Origin: Pseudomonadota bacterium
Lineage (GTDB): Bacteria; Pseudomonadota; Alphaproteobacteria; Rhizobiales; Rhizobiaceae
DNA: 6,700 nt
Reading direction: 5' to 3'
NCBI GenBank assembly: GCA_023388675.1
Contig: JAEWFU010000194.1
Coordinates: forward strand, 1-6,700
The notes beneath the pieces were generated by a model, which did not search any database, was not told the DNA's origin, and worked only from the letters and a program-made list of their open reading frames with translations. A program made the position numbers and the translations under genes. Numbering within the stretch: the stretch's first letter is position 1; each line of letters opens with the position of its first letter. This document shows, piece by piece, positions 1 to 5,957 of the stretch.

Positions 1-210
1 CGTCGCCAGCTTGCGATAAGCGTCCGGCTCGCCATGGTTGGTCAGATCGCCGGCGATGACGATGAAAGCCGGCTTTTCCTCCAGCGCGTTGATACGCGCG
101 ACTGTTTCTTCCAGTGTGCGGGCAGTATCGGTCAGCAGGCCGGCATCGGCTGGCGGCCGGTGCGAGACGTGAAGGTCGGAGAGCAGCAGGAAGTCCACCC
201 GGTCGGTCAT
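1..210 (-). CDS. Metallophosphoesterase, N-terminal 70 residues (cut by window edge)
   Basis: This is the N-terminal part of a calcineurin-like metallophosphoesterase; the gene continues beyond the left edge. The ATG (208-210, minus strand) has a good ribosome binding site, AAAGGA at 216-221, five bases away. The N-terminal beta strand ends in S-D-L-H (D12, H14), the first metal-binding D-x-H of the family. G-D-L-T-N-H-G-E at 54-61 (D55) is the second metal motif. The order and roughly 40-residue spacing fit class III phosphodiesterases of the CpdA/GpdQ type. The GNHE and later histidine motifs lie outside the window, so the substrate (cyclic nucleotide, glycerophosphodiester or sugar phosphate) cannot be judged. 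It lies 43 bases downstream of dgoA on the same strand and is probably the last visible gene of the GntR-dgoK-dgoA operon, which suggests a role in substrate processing (inference). Family call is firm; specific function is unknown. Confidence 0.85.
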   Translation of the reverse strand, partial: MTDRVDFLLLSDLHVSHRPPADAGLLTDTARTLEETVARINALEEKPAFIVIAGDLTNHGEPDAYRKLAT

Positions 211-253
211 GTCGATCCTTTCGTGTGCCCGGCTGCAAGCTGCGTTTGCACGC

Positions 254-865
254 TCAGGTCGGATCAGCGGAAGATTGCCAGGCGGCGACGCTTCGTGCCG
301 CTTCTTTTGCGATGCGGTCGAGCGCGAAGCCGGGCTTGAACAGCGAGGAGCCGAGACCGAAGCCCGCAGCGCCCGCGCGCCGCCATGCCGCGAAGTCGTC
401 GGGGCCGATGCCACCGACAGGATACATGTCGGTTCCGGCCGGCAGCACCGCGCGCAGGGCGGAGAGCCCCTCCGGCCGCATCACATTGGCCGGGAATATC
501 TTCAACGCGGTGGCACCCGCCCGCAGGGCCGAAAAACACTCGCTTGCCGTGAACACGCCGGGAAAGGACCCGAGGCCCAATGCGCGGGTGCGTTCGATGA
601 CCGCCGGCTCGCAGTTGGGAGAGACCACGAAGCTGGCACCCGCGTCGACGACAGCCTGCACTTCGTCGAGGGTCAGCACGGTCCCCGCACCGATTTCGGC
701 AACCGCCGAGAACGCTTGCGACATGGCCGCGATCGACCGCAGCGCATCCGGCGAATTGAGCGGCACTTCGATGCGCGTGATGCCGGCATCGGTCAGCACC
801 TCCGCAACGTCGCGGGCTTCATCGGGCAGGATGCCCCGCAGGATGGCGATCAGCGGCAAGGTCAA
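254..865 (-). CDS. dgoA: 2-dehydro-3-deoxy-6-phosphogalactonate (KDPGal) aldolase
   Basis: This cytosolic class I aldolase cleaves KDPGal to pyruvate and D-glyceraldehyde-3-phosphate, the last step of the De Ley-Doudoroff galactonate route. The protein has 203 residues, the normal size for the KDPG/KDPGal aldolase TIM barrel. It resembles E. coli DgoA closely: P-L-I-A-I-L-R-G-I near the N-terminus (4-12), E-V-P-L-N-S-P at 33-39 with the catalytic Glu33, I-G-A-G-T-V-L at 58-64, L-K-I-F-P-A at 121-126 with the Schiff-base Lys122, and V-G-G-I at 150-153 for phosphate binding. V-P-L-N-S-P and the kinase next door favour DgoA over Eda. The start is TTG: the only ATG just upstream (882-884) is out of frame and soon meets a stop, while GGAG lies exactly eight bases before the TTG. 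The gene begins 23 bases after dgoK, so the two are almost certainly cotranscribed. All key residues are present. Confidence 0.93.
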   Translation of the reverse strand: MTLPLIAILRGILPDEARDVAEVLTDAGITRIEVPLNSPDALRSIAAMSQAFSAVAEIGAGTVLTLDEVQAVVDAGASFVVSPNCEPAVIERTRALGLGSFPGVFTASECFSALRAGATALKIFPANVMRPEGLSALRAVLPAGTDMYPVGGIGPDDFAAWRRAGAAGFGLGSSLFKPGFALDRIAKEAARSVAAWQSSADPT

Positions 866-873
866 TTCTTCTT

Positions 874-877
874 CTCC
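874..877 (-). promoter_or_regulatory. Ribosome binding site fixing the TTG start of dgoA
   Basis: GGAG on the minus strand stands eight bases before the TTG codon at 863-865. No in-frame ATG or GTG lies between it and the first conserved residues, so this site decides for a TTG start. The out-of-frame ATG at 882-884 opens a 7-codon reading frame that ends at a TGA overlapping the TTG (TTGA). This could be a tiny leader ORF but is more likely chance. Confidence 0.7.
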
Positions 878-888
878 GAAAGCATGAG

Positions 889-1791
889 TTAGTAAGCCCT
901 GTGCAGACCCGCGCGTGCGAGCCCTGCTCCGTCGAGCCGTTGCGCCTGGCCGCCATTGAGACGGATCGCGCGTTCATAAAGGCCGGACAATGTGTCGGTG
1001 CCGATGATCGCAGGTCGGGCTTGGCGGATTTCGTCGCCGAGTGCGGCGATCTCCATGCCGATCAGCAGGCCGGAGAGGTGAGCGCGGGCGACGTCCGGCG
1101 CGCTTCCCTCTATCAGCGATGCGGCGCGGATGGAAAACAGGTTGGCTGCAAGCGCCGCGGGGTCCTGCGCGGCCTGACATATGGCTGCGTCGAAAGCCTC
1201 GTCGTCGAACGCGGCGGCATCACCCACCGCGTGGCGCAGAACCGAATTCCTGGCGAGGGTGTCGAACAGCTCGCCGGTCATGAAGGTGCGAAAGCGTTCG
1301 ATCCGACCGTCGCGGATGAAGGCCCACTTGGTGTGTGTTCCCGGAAGGCAGCTCCAGCCCTCGAAATCCGGGTCCATGGCCAGCAGGCCGGCGATCTGCG
1401 TTTCTTCGCCACGCATGACGTCTGCGGGGTGCGCCTGGCTGAGGCCGTGGACGATAGTAACGGTGATGCGGTTGTCCTTGCAGGTTACGGGGATCATCGC
1501 GTCGCGCACCAGCGGCGTGGACGGGACAGCCACATAGGGGGCTTCCTGCCATCCCTGACGTGCGCCTACCATGCCGCAGGCGATCACAGGCAACGGCGCG
1601 GTGTCGCTGCCTGCGAGCCATTCGTCGATGACATTCAGCAGCGCGGGCTCGAAGGCGTCGCGCGTGAGGCTCGCCATGCCCACCGGGGCCGATGCGGTGG
1701 CGACGACCCCGCTGCCGCGCATGGCCCAGGCGCGCAGATTGGTGGTTCCCCAGTCGACGCCAATCCAGTCGATACGGGTCGCTTCCTGCAT
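889..1791 (-). CDS. dgoK: 2-dehydro-3-deoxygalactonokinase
   Basis: This kinase phosphorylates 2-dehydro-3-deoxy-D-galactonate with ATP to give KDPGal, the substrate of the adjacent aldolase. The 300-residue protein carries the DgoK signatures in order: V-D-W-G-T-T-N-L-R (12-20), the ATP/Mg phosphate-1 loop of the ASKHA fold; G-M-V-G-x-x-x-G-W (73-81); V-M-R-G-E-E-T-Q (125-132); L-P-G-T-H-T-K-W (149-156); and F-R-T-F-M-T-G-E-L (167-175). The C-terminal half holds L-S-G-L-L-I-G as in E. coli DgoK. The length is normal and nothing is missing. The ATG at 1789-1791 places the first motif about as far from the N-terminus as in E. coli. A GTG at 1804-1806 would add five residues. Neither start has a strong Shine-Dalgarno sequence, so the start is uncertain by five codons. 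The gene lies about 40 bases downstream of the GntR gene and 23 bases upstream of dgoA, in one operon. Confidence 0.93.
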   Translation of the reverse strand: MQEATRIDWIGVDWGTTNLRAWAMRGSGVVATASAPVGMASLTRDAFEPALLNVIDEWLAGSDTAPLPVIACGMVGARQGWQEAPYVAVPSTPLVRDAMIPVTCKDNRITVTIVHGLSQAHPADVMRGEETQIAGLLAMDPDFEGWSCLPGTHTKWAFIRDGRIERFRTFMTGELFDTLARNSVLRHAVGDAAAFDDEAFDAAICQAAQDPAALAANLFSIRAASLIEGSAPDVARAHLSGLLIGMEIAALGDEIRQARPAIIGTDTLSGLYERAIRLNGGQAQRLDGAGLARAGLHRAY

Positions 1792-1832
1792 GTGTTCTGC
1801 TTTCACTTCACCGGCCCGGTTGCCGACAAGCG

Positions 1833-2513
1833 TCAGGATGATTTCTCCGGCTCGATGCTTTCGAGATATTTCAGGAAGCTGCGGCCGCCTTCGATCAGGT
1901 CATCGCGGAACGCATCGGCCAACGCTTCCGAATCCCGGTTCCGCAACGCCGCAATCACATGCAGATGCTGATGCTGTCCGTCGTAGCTCGGATGCCCGAA
2001 CGGGTAGAGGAAGTTGAGCAGCGGTCCGATCTGGACCCACAGCCGTTCGAGAATCTCGATAAGCTGGGGCATTTCCGATCTTCGATAGACGGAGAAGTGG
2101 AACTCGTAGTTGGCCAGCAGCGCGGTTGGATAGTCCTTCTCCAGTTCGGCGCGGATCAAGGTCTCGTGGACCTGTTCCAGCTCGGCGATGAACGCATCGT
2201 CCACGTTCGGCAGGGCTTTCGTCGCCGCATGGGGCTCAAGAAGGAGCCTGATCTCGCGGAGTTCCAGGTATTCGCGCAAGGTCAGTCGGCGCACGCGGAT
2301 GTAGTAGCCCGGCTTCATTTCCAGCGCGCCGTCGCGCACGAGCTGAAGCAGCGCCTCGCGCACCGGTGTCTCGCTTGTTCCAAGGCTCTGCGCCATGTCG
2401 CGTATCTTCAACCGGTCACCCGGCTGGAGGCGCGCGGCCATGAGCTGATACTTCAATTGGGCGTATATCTGAGCGGAGAGGCTCTTCGACTGAATGTCCG
2501 GTGGGCCTTGCAT
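1833..2513 (-). CDS. GntR family (FadR/FCD subfamily) transcriptional regulator
   Basis: This is a ligand-responsive DNA-binding protein, probably the repressor of this cluster. From the ATG at 2511-2513 it has 226 residues, typical of the FadR group. The winged helix-turn-helix spans about 12-75 and includes the GntR signature P-G-D-R-L-K-I-R-D-M, then T-S-x-T-P-V-R-E-A-L and D-G-A-L. The FCD ligand domain spans about 85-217: N135-x-x-x-H139 (family usually D-x-x-x-H) and H183 in the H-x-x-V/I motif fit the metal site. The third His, usually in A-M-R-x-H-L, is Asp205 here. An in-frame TTG at 2552 would add 13 residues. The ATG is preferred because family members start about this far before the helix-turn-helix; its GGAG is 12 bases away, rather far. 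It heads the dgoK-dgoA-phosphoesterase operon and is divergent from the aminotransferase. DgoR of E. coli has the same fold, but orthology is not shown. Confidence 0.92.
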   Translation of the reverse strand: MQGPPDIQSKSLSAQIYAQLKYQLMAARLQPGDRLKIRDMAQSLGTSETPVREALLQLVRDGALEMKPGYYIRVRRLTLREYLELREIRLLLEPHAATKALPNVDDAFIAELEQVHETLIRAELEKDYPTALLANYEFHFSVYRRSEMPQLIEILERLWVQIGPLLNFLYPFGHPSYDGQHQHLHVIAALRNRDSEALADAFRDDLIEGGRSFLKYLESIEPEKSS

Positions 2514-2615
2514 GTAATCGTCAAACTCCAGTGCGGAACGCCCGCATTCCAATCGTACCTACCATTGGGGGTTTTGGCAGGTCCAGCATCTTGGTCGAGT
2601 CATCGCGGCGAACGC

Positions 2616-2644
2616 TTGCCATAATGAGATACATGATATATCAA
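2616..2644 (+). promoter_or_regulatory. Candidate sigma-70 promoter of the aminotransferase gene
   Basis: TTGCCA (2616-2621, five of six consensus bases) and TATCAA (2639-2644, four of six) are separated by 17 bases. This would start RNA near 2651 and give a leader of about 25 bases to the ATG at 2676. The palindrome 2628-2642 fills the spacer and touches the -10 box, as expected for repression by steric block. CATAAT at 2620-2625 is an alternative -10 box but has no good -35 partner. Confidence 0.4.
2624..2642 (+). promoter_or_regulatory. Putative GntR operator, copy 1
   Basis: The 19-base element ATGAGATACATGATATATC contains the odd-length palindrome GATAyATsATrTATC (2628-2642), with one mismatched base pair in its arms. 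An exact inverse-complement copy occurs at 3938-3956. It lies in the divergent region beside a GntR gene, which is the classic place for an autoregulated operator. It does not match the TnGTnnnACnA core reported for some FadR-type sites, so the assignment rests on position, symmetry and recurrence. Confidence 0.7.
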
Positions 2645-2675
2645 ATTTATGAGCAATGCGATGCGGGCAGGAAAC

Positions 2676-3923
2676 ATGGATCAGCAATCTATCGATGCGG
2701 CACTCAGGGCGCGCGCGGCCAAAGTCATCCCCGGCGGGATGTGGGGACACCAGAATGCCACCCGTGTGCCGGTCGGCTATCCGCAATATTTTTCGCGCGG
2801 CGAGGGCTGCCGCATCTGGGACGCGGATGGTCGCAGCTATATCGACTATATGTGCGCCTGGGGGCCGATGATCCTCGGCTATGGCGATCCCGATGTCGAG
2901 GAAGCCGCGGCGCGGCAGCGGGCGGAGGGCGACGGGCTCAACGGCCCGACACCGCGGCTGGTCGAACTCGCGGAACTCATGGTCGATACGGTCGCGCATG
3001 CCGACTGGGCGATGTTCTCGAAGAACGGCACGGACGCCACCACGGCCTGCGTGACGATCGCGCGGGCCGGAACCGGACGGCGCAAGGTGCTGGTGGCGCG
3101 CGGCGCCTATCACGGTGCGATTCCGTGGTGCACGCCGTCTGTGGTCGGCGTCACCGAAGAGGATCGCGCCCATCTGGTCTATTACGACTATAACGACGCG
3201 GCCAGCCTTGAGGAGGCGGCAGCCTCGGTGAAGGGCGATCTCGCGGCCATTATCGTATCCGCCTTCAAGCACGACCTCGGCAAGGACCATGTGCTGCCCG
3301 AACGGGCATTCGCGCAGGCGGCTCGCAGGATCGCCGACGAGGCAGATGCGGCACTCATCGTGGACGATGTGCGCGCGGGTTTCCGGCTCGACATCGGAGG
3401 CAGTTGGGAACTGGTGGGCGTGAAGCCCGATCTCTCGGCATGGAGCAAGGCCATCGCCAATGGCCGTGCGCTTGCCGCGGTTACCGGCAATGACCGTTTT
3501 CGCGAGGGAGCGAAGTCGATCTTCACGACGGGCTCGTTCTGGACGGCAGGCGTTTCGATGGCGGCCTCGATCGCCACCATCACCAAACTGCGCGATACTG
3601 ATGCGGTTGGCCTGATGAGCGCGTCGGGCGAGCGCCTTCGTGCGGGACTGCAGGCACAGGCACGGAAATACGGCCTGGCGCTGCGGCAGAGCGGGCCCGC
3701 GCAGATGCCGGTTTTCCTGTTCGAGGGCGACGAGGATCGCAGTCTCGGCAGCCGATTCTGCCTCGAAGCGCTCAATCGCGGCGTCTACTTCCATCCGACG
3801 CACACGATGTTCCTGTCGGCGGCCCACACCAGCGAGATCATCGACGAGACGCTGGAGATCACCGAGGAGGCCTTCAAGGCCGTTGCGCAAGTTCACGAGG
3901 GGCTGGCCGCGAAAGCCGGTTGA
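2676..3923 (+). CDS. Class III PLP-dependent aminotransferase (glutamate-1-semialdehyde aminomutase-like)
   Basis: This is a fold-type I PLP enzyme that moves an amino group to or from a terminal or sugar carbonyl; the substrate is unknown. Counting from the upstream ATG at 2649 (424 residues), visible motifs are V-I-P-G-G near 26-30, N-G-T-D at 126-129 (family N/S-G-T/S-E-A) for phosphate binding, Y-H-G (154-156), D-D-V-R-A-G-F-R (239-246) with the PLP-pyridine Asp239 (family D-E-V-x-x-G-F-R), and W-S-K-A-I-A-N-G (265-272) with the Schiff-base Lys267. The length is usual. The ATG at 2676 (415 residues) is preferred because GCAGGA lies just before it, whereas the ATGs at 2649 and 2661 have no ribosome binding site and 2649 lies only seven bases after the operator. 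It is not hemL of tetrapyrrole synthesis, judging by context and divergent motifs. It leads the right arm, and a second operator separates it from the transketolase genes. Confidence 0.88.
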   Translation: MDQQSIDAALRARAAKVIPGGMWGHQNATRVPVGYPQYFSRGEGCRIWDADGRSYIDYMCAWGPMILGYGDPDVEEAAARQRAEGDGLNGPTPRLVELAELMVDTVAHADWAMFSKNGTDATTACVTIARAGTGRRKVLVARGAYHGAIPWCTPSVVGVTEEDRAHLVYYDYNDAASLEEAAASVKGDLAAIIVSAFKHDLGKDHVLPERAFAQAARRIADEADAALIVDDVRAGFRLDIGGSWELVGVKPDLSAWSKAIANGRALAAVTGNDRFREGAKSIFTTGSFWTAGVSMAASIATITKLRDTDAVGLMSASGERLRAGLQAQARKYGLALRQSGPAQMPVFLFEGDEDRSLGSRFCLEALNRGVYFHPTHTMFLSAAHTSEIIDETLEITEEAFKAVAQVHEGLAAKAG

Positions 3924-3947
3924 CCGGACTTGCGTTAGATATATCAT
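3920..3947 (+). promoter_or_regulatory. Candidate sigma-70 promoter of the transketolase genes
   Basis: TTGACC (3920-3925, five of six) and TATCAT (3942-3947, five of six) are 16 bases apart. The -35 box overlaps the stop codon of the aminotransferase. The -10 box lies inside the palindrome 3938-3952. RNA would start near 3954, just before the ribosome binding site, leaving a very short leader. Read-through from the upstream promoter is also possible, as no terminator is seen in between. Confidence 0.45.
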
Positions 3948-3956
3948 GTATCTCAT
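3938..3956 (-). promoter_or_regulatory. Putative GntR operator, copy 2 (inverted)
   Basis: This is the exact inverse complement of the 19-base element at 2624-2642; the palindromic part is 3938-3952. It sits in the 48-base gap between aminotransferase and transketolase, over the best -10 box and directly before the ribosome binding site. Nineteen identical bases in two intergenic regions flanking one gene, with unlike sequence on either side, argue strongly for a functional site. Confidence 0.7.
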
Positions 3957-3963
3957 GGGAGGT
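3957..3963 (+). promoter_or_regulatory. Strong ribosome binding site fixing the GTG start of the transketolase N subunit
   Basis: GGGAGGT is close to the ideal Shine-Dalgarno sequence and stands eight bases before the GTG at 3972-3974. It supports GTG as the true start. The site abuts the second operator. Confidence 0.75.
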
Positions 3964-3971
3964 ATTTTGTC

Positions 3972-4853
3972 GTGAGCGCTCAGTCGCACCCTGCCGACCG
4001 CCGAAACTTCTCCGTGGCCCACCTTGCGGATCGAGCCAAATTCATCCGGCTCGAAACGCTTCGCCTGACGCGGATTGCCGGTGCGGGTCACTATTCCAGC
4101 ACGTTCTCGGCAGCCGAACTCCTCTCGGCCTTGTACTACGCGCACCTGCGTATCGACCCGGCCAATCCGAAATGGGAGGATCGCGACCGCTTCGTGCTGA
4201 GCAAGGGGCATGCGGCCATCGGGCTTTACCCGGTGCTGGCCGATCTCGGCTTCTATCCGCCATCCAAGCTCGACGACTTCACGCGGCTGGGCAGCGCGTT
4301 CGGCGACCATCCGGACATGAAGAAGATTCCCGGCATCGACTTTTCGTCCGGCTCGCTGGGGCACGGCCTTTCGGTGGCGCTGGGAATGGCCCTGGCGGGC
4401 AGGGTCGCGGGCCGCGACTACCGCACCTATTGCATGCTCGGAGACGGCGAGCTGAACGAGGGCCAGATCTGGGAAGCGGCGATGGCTGCCGGTCATTTCA
4501 AGCTTCAGGGTCTCGTCGGCATCGTCGACCGCAACCAGCTTTCGATCGACGGGCCGACGGAGAAGGTCATGTCCGTCGAGCCGCTGGATGACCGCTTTCG
4601 CTCGTTCGGCTGGGAAGTCACGCGCATCGACGGACACGACCTGCCGACGATCCTCGAAACGCTCGGCGCGCTGAAGCCGGCGGGTGAGGGCAAGCCGCAG
4701 ATGATCATCGCCGATACGATCAAGGGGCGCGGCGTGAAGTACATGGAGCTGTCGCTCGACTGGCACGTCGGCAACCTCGTCGGCGCCGATTACGACGATG
4801 CCTGGTCGGAGATCGAGGCCGGGCTCCAGCCTATCGAGACGGAGAAGGCATGA
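3972..4853 (+). CDS. Transketolase, N-terminal (thiamine diphosphate-binding) subunit
   Basis: This is the pyrophosphate-binding half of a split transketolase, which forms the active enzyme with the product of the next gene and moves a two-carbon unit from a ketose to an aldose. It has 293 residues, normal for a split N subunit. Visible residues: H40 in A-G-H-Y-S-S (matching His26 of E. coli TktA), S-K-G-H80, G-D-H113-P, G-S-L-G-H131-G, the ThDP/Mg motif G-D-G-E-L-N-E-G (157-164) with its partner N188 in D-R-N-Q-L-S-I-D-G, and K-G-R-G-V near 251-255 with H265 in the C-terminal part. The usual G-H-P-G-G of many transketolases is G-H-Y-S-S-T-F-S here. It starts with GTG after a strong ribosome binding site. 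The last codon and stop overlap the C-subunit gene by ATGA, indicating translational coupling and a stoichiometric pair. Donor and acceptor sugars cannot be deduced; a housekeeping role is less likely given the catabolic context. Confidence 0.92.
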   Translation: MSAQSHPADRRNFSVAHLADRAKFIRLETLRLTRIAGAGHYSSTFSAAELLSALYYAHLRIDPANPKWEDRDRFVLSKGHAAIGLYPVLADLGFYPPSKLDDFTRLGSAFGDHPDMKKIPGIDFSSGSLGHGLSVALGMALAGRVAGRDYRTYCMLGDGELNEGQIWEAAMAAGHFKLQGLVGIVDRNQLSIDGPTEKVMSVEPLDDRFRSFGWEVTRIDGHDLPTILETLGALKPAGEGKPQMIIADTIKGRGVKYMELSLDWHVGNLVGADYDDAWSEIEAGLQPIETEKA

Positions 4854-5884
4854 TGGGCGCGGCAGGACAGGACCAGAGCACACTCTTTCGCGGCGACGAC
4901 AACGAGCTTCGGCTGAAGGACGAGAAGTCCGTACGCGGCACGCCGGCGAAATCGATGCCGGCATTCATTCTTGGCGACGAACTCGCGGCCCTTGCCGAGA
5001 CCGACCCGCGTATCGTCGTCGCTACCGCCGATCTCGCAAATTCCAGCCGCACACGCGATTTCGCCAACCGCCATCCGGGCCGGTTCATCGATTTCGGCAT
5101 CGCCGAGCGCAATATGATAACGGCCGCCGCCGGCATGGCGTCCTGCGGGTTCGTGCCCTATGTCGCGACGTTCGCGTCTTTTGCGGCGATCCTCGGCGCC
5201 GAAGCGATCAAGACGGATTGTGCCTATCCACGCATGCCTGTGCGGATCATCGGGCATCATTCGGGCATCTCGATGGGGTTCTACGGCACCAGCCACCACT
5301 CCACCGAAGATCTCGGCATGATGCGCAGCGTCGCCGACCTGACGGTGGTCTGCGCCGCCGACGCCAACCAGTTGCGCGCGATATTGCGTGCTTCGGTGGA
5401 TCATCCGGGCGCGATGTATATCCGCCTCGGTCGTGGGCGCGACGCCGAGGTCTATCAGGACGTGCCGGCGGATTTCGCGTTCGGCAAGGCGACGAAGCTG
5501 CGCGACGGCAACGACCTGACGATCATCACCACCGGTTCTCAGGTTCACGCTTCGCTCGCAGCGGCCGAACGCCTGGCCGGAGGCGGTGTGGGCGTGCGGG
5601 TCATCGACATGCACACGATCAAGCCGCTCGACGAAGAGGCAATTCGGGCAGCGGCCCGCGAAACGCGCGCCATCCTGACGGTGGAGGAGCACAACGTTAT
5701 CGGGGGGCTCGGCTCGGCGGTGGCCGAGGTGCTGGTCGAGGAAGACCGCATTCCGTTCCGCCGTCACGGAATCCTCGACGAGTTCTCGCTGATCGGGCCG
5801 CCGGCGGCGCTCTATGCGCATTACAGGCTCGATGCCGACGGCGTGACGTCGGTCGCAAGGGAGCTTTTGCAGAAGATCAACTAG
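4850..5884 (+). CDS. Transketolase, C-terminal (pyrimidine-binding) subunit
   Basis: This is the partner of the preceding subunit, carrying the PYR domain and the C-terminal transketolase domain. It has 344 residues, slightly longer than the typical 310-330 because of about 30 extra charged residues before the first conserved stretch. Motifs: A-D-L-A-N-S-S (60-66), F-I-D-F-G-I-A-E-R-N-M with Glu86, which activates the ThDP aminopyrimidine (E. coli Glu411), F108 packing on the pyrimidine (Phe434), H137 (His461), and S-H149-H-S-T-E-D-L (His473). By eye the acceptor-contacting Asp469 of TktA falls on Tyr145, and the phosphate-contacting Arg358 falls near Met36; the first is more certain. The C-terminal domain has T-T-G-S-Q (227-231) and V-E-E-H-N-V-I-G-G-L-G (278-288). 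The ATG at 4850 overlaps the previous stop; a second ATG at 4853 is better spaced from GGAG (4841-4844), so the start may be one codon later. Confidence 0.92.
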   Translation: MMGAAGQDQSTLFRGDDNELRLKDEKSVRGTPAKSMPAFILGDELAALAETDPRIVVATADLANSSRTRDFANRHPGRFIDFGIAERNMITAAAGMASCGFVPYVATFASFAAILGAEAIKTDCAYPRMPVRIIGHHSGISMGFYGTSHHSTEDLGMMRSVADLTVVCAADANQLRAILRASVDHPGAMYIRLGRGRDAEVYQDVPADFAFGKATKLRDGNDLTIITTGSQVHASLAAAERLAGGGVGVRVIDMHTIKPLDEEAIRAAARETRAILTVEEHNVIGGLGSAVAEVLVEEDRIPFRRHGILDEFSLIGPPAALYAHYRLDADGVTSVARELLQKIN

Positions 5885-5892
5885 GCACTGGC

Positions 5893-5929
5893 GGGTCCCG
5901 AAGAAGAAAAAGACAGGGCAGTGGGACCC
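5893..5929 (+). repeat. Intergenic inverted repeat before the binding-protein gene
   Basis: GGGTCCC (5893-5899) and GGGACCC (5923-5929) can pair around a purine-rich 23-base loop. CACTG (5886-5890) and CAGTG (5919-5923) offer a competing pairing. The element lies in the 73-base gap between the transketolase C subunit and the binding-protein gene. There is no T-tract, so it is not a typical terminator. An mRNA-processing or stability element that sets transporter level apart from enzyme level is possible, but weakly supported. Confidence 0.35.
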
Positions 5930-5957
5930 CGACGACCGAAAACAATGGGAGACTGTC

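Larger units (their letters stand above)
2514..2675. promoter_or_regulatory. Divergent control region between the GntR operon and the aminotransferase
   Basis: These 162 non-coding bases separate the two arms. The region is AT-rich around 2620-2650 compared with the GC-rich genes. It contains one copy of the 19-base palindromic element (2624-2642) and candidate promoters on both strands. On the minus strand, TTGATA (2645 down to 2640) resembles a -35 box, but no well-spaced -10 box follows, so the start point of the GntR operon is not resolved. No terminator, riboswitch or small RNA could be recognised. Confidence 0.65.

Noticed and set aside
225..247. TGCAA/TTGCA inverted repeat between dgoA and the phosphoesterase gene
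   Set aside because: It is a short five-base stem without a T-tract, directly before a good ribosome binding site, so a terminator is unlikely.
114..887. Plus-strand open frames opposite dgoA and the phosphoesterase
   Set aside because: Both minus-strand genes have intact active-site motifs; the plus-strand translations are Ala/Arg/Ser-rich shadows.
901..1971. 356-codon open frame on the plus strand antisense to dgoK and the GntR gene
   Set aside because: It runs across two well-supported minus-strand genes and their gap, with no recognisable domain.
3916..3927. CCGGTTGACCGG hairpin at the end of the aminotransferase gene as a terminator
   Set aside because: The stem is only four to five pairs and is not followed by a T-tract; the second promoter overlaps it.
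2559..4964. Very long open frame (801 codons) on the minus strand, antisense to the aminotransferase and transketolase genes
   Set aside because: It mirrors two genes with full catalytic motifs on the plus strand. The translation is Arg/His/Asp-rich with no recognisable domain, as expected for an antisense frame of high-GC codons.
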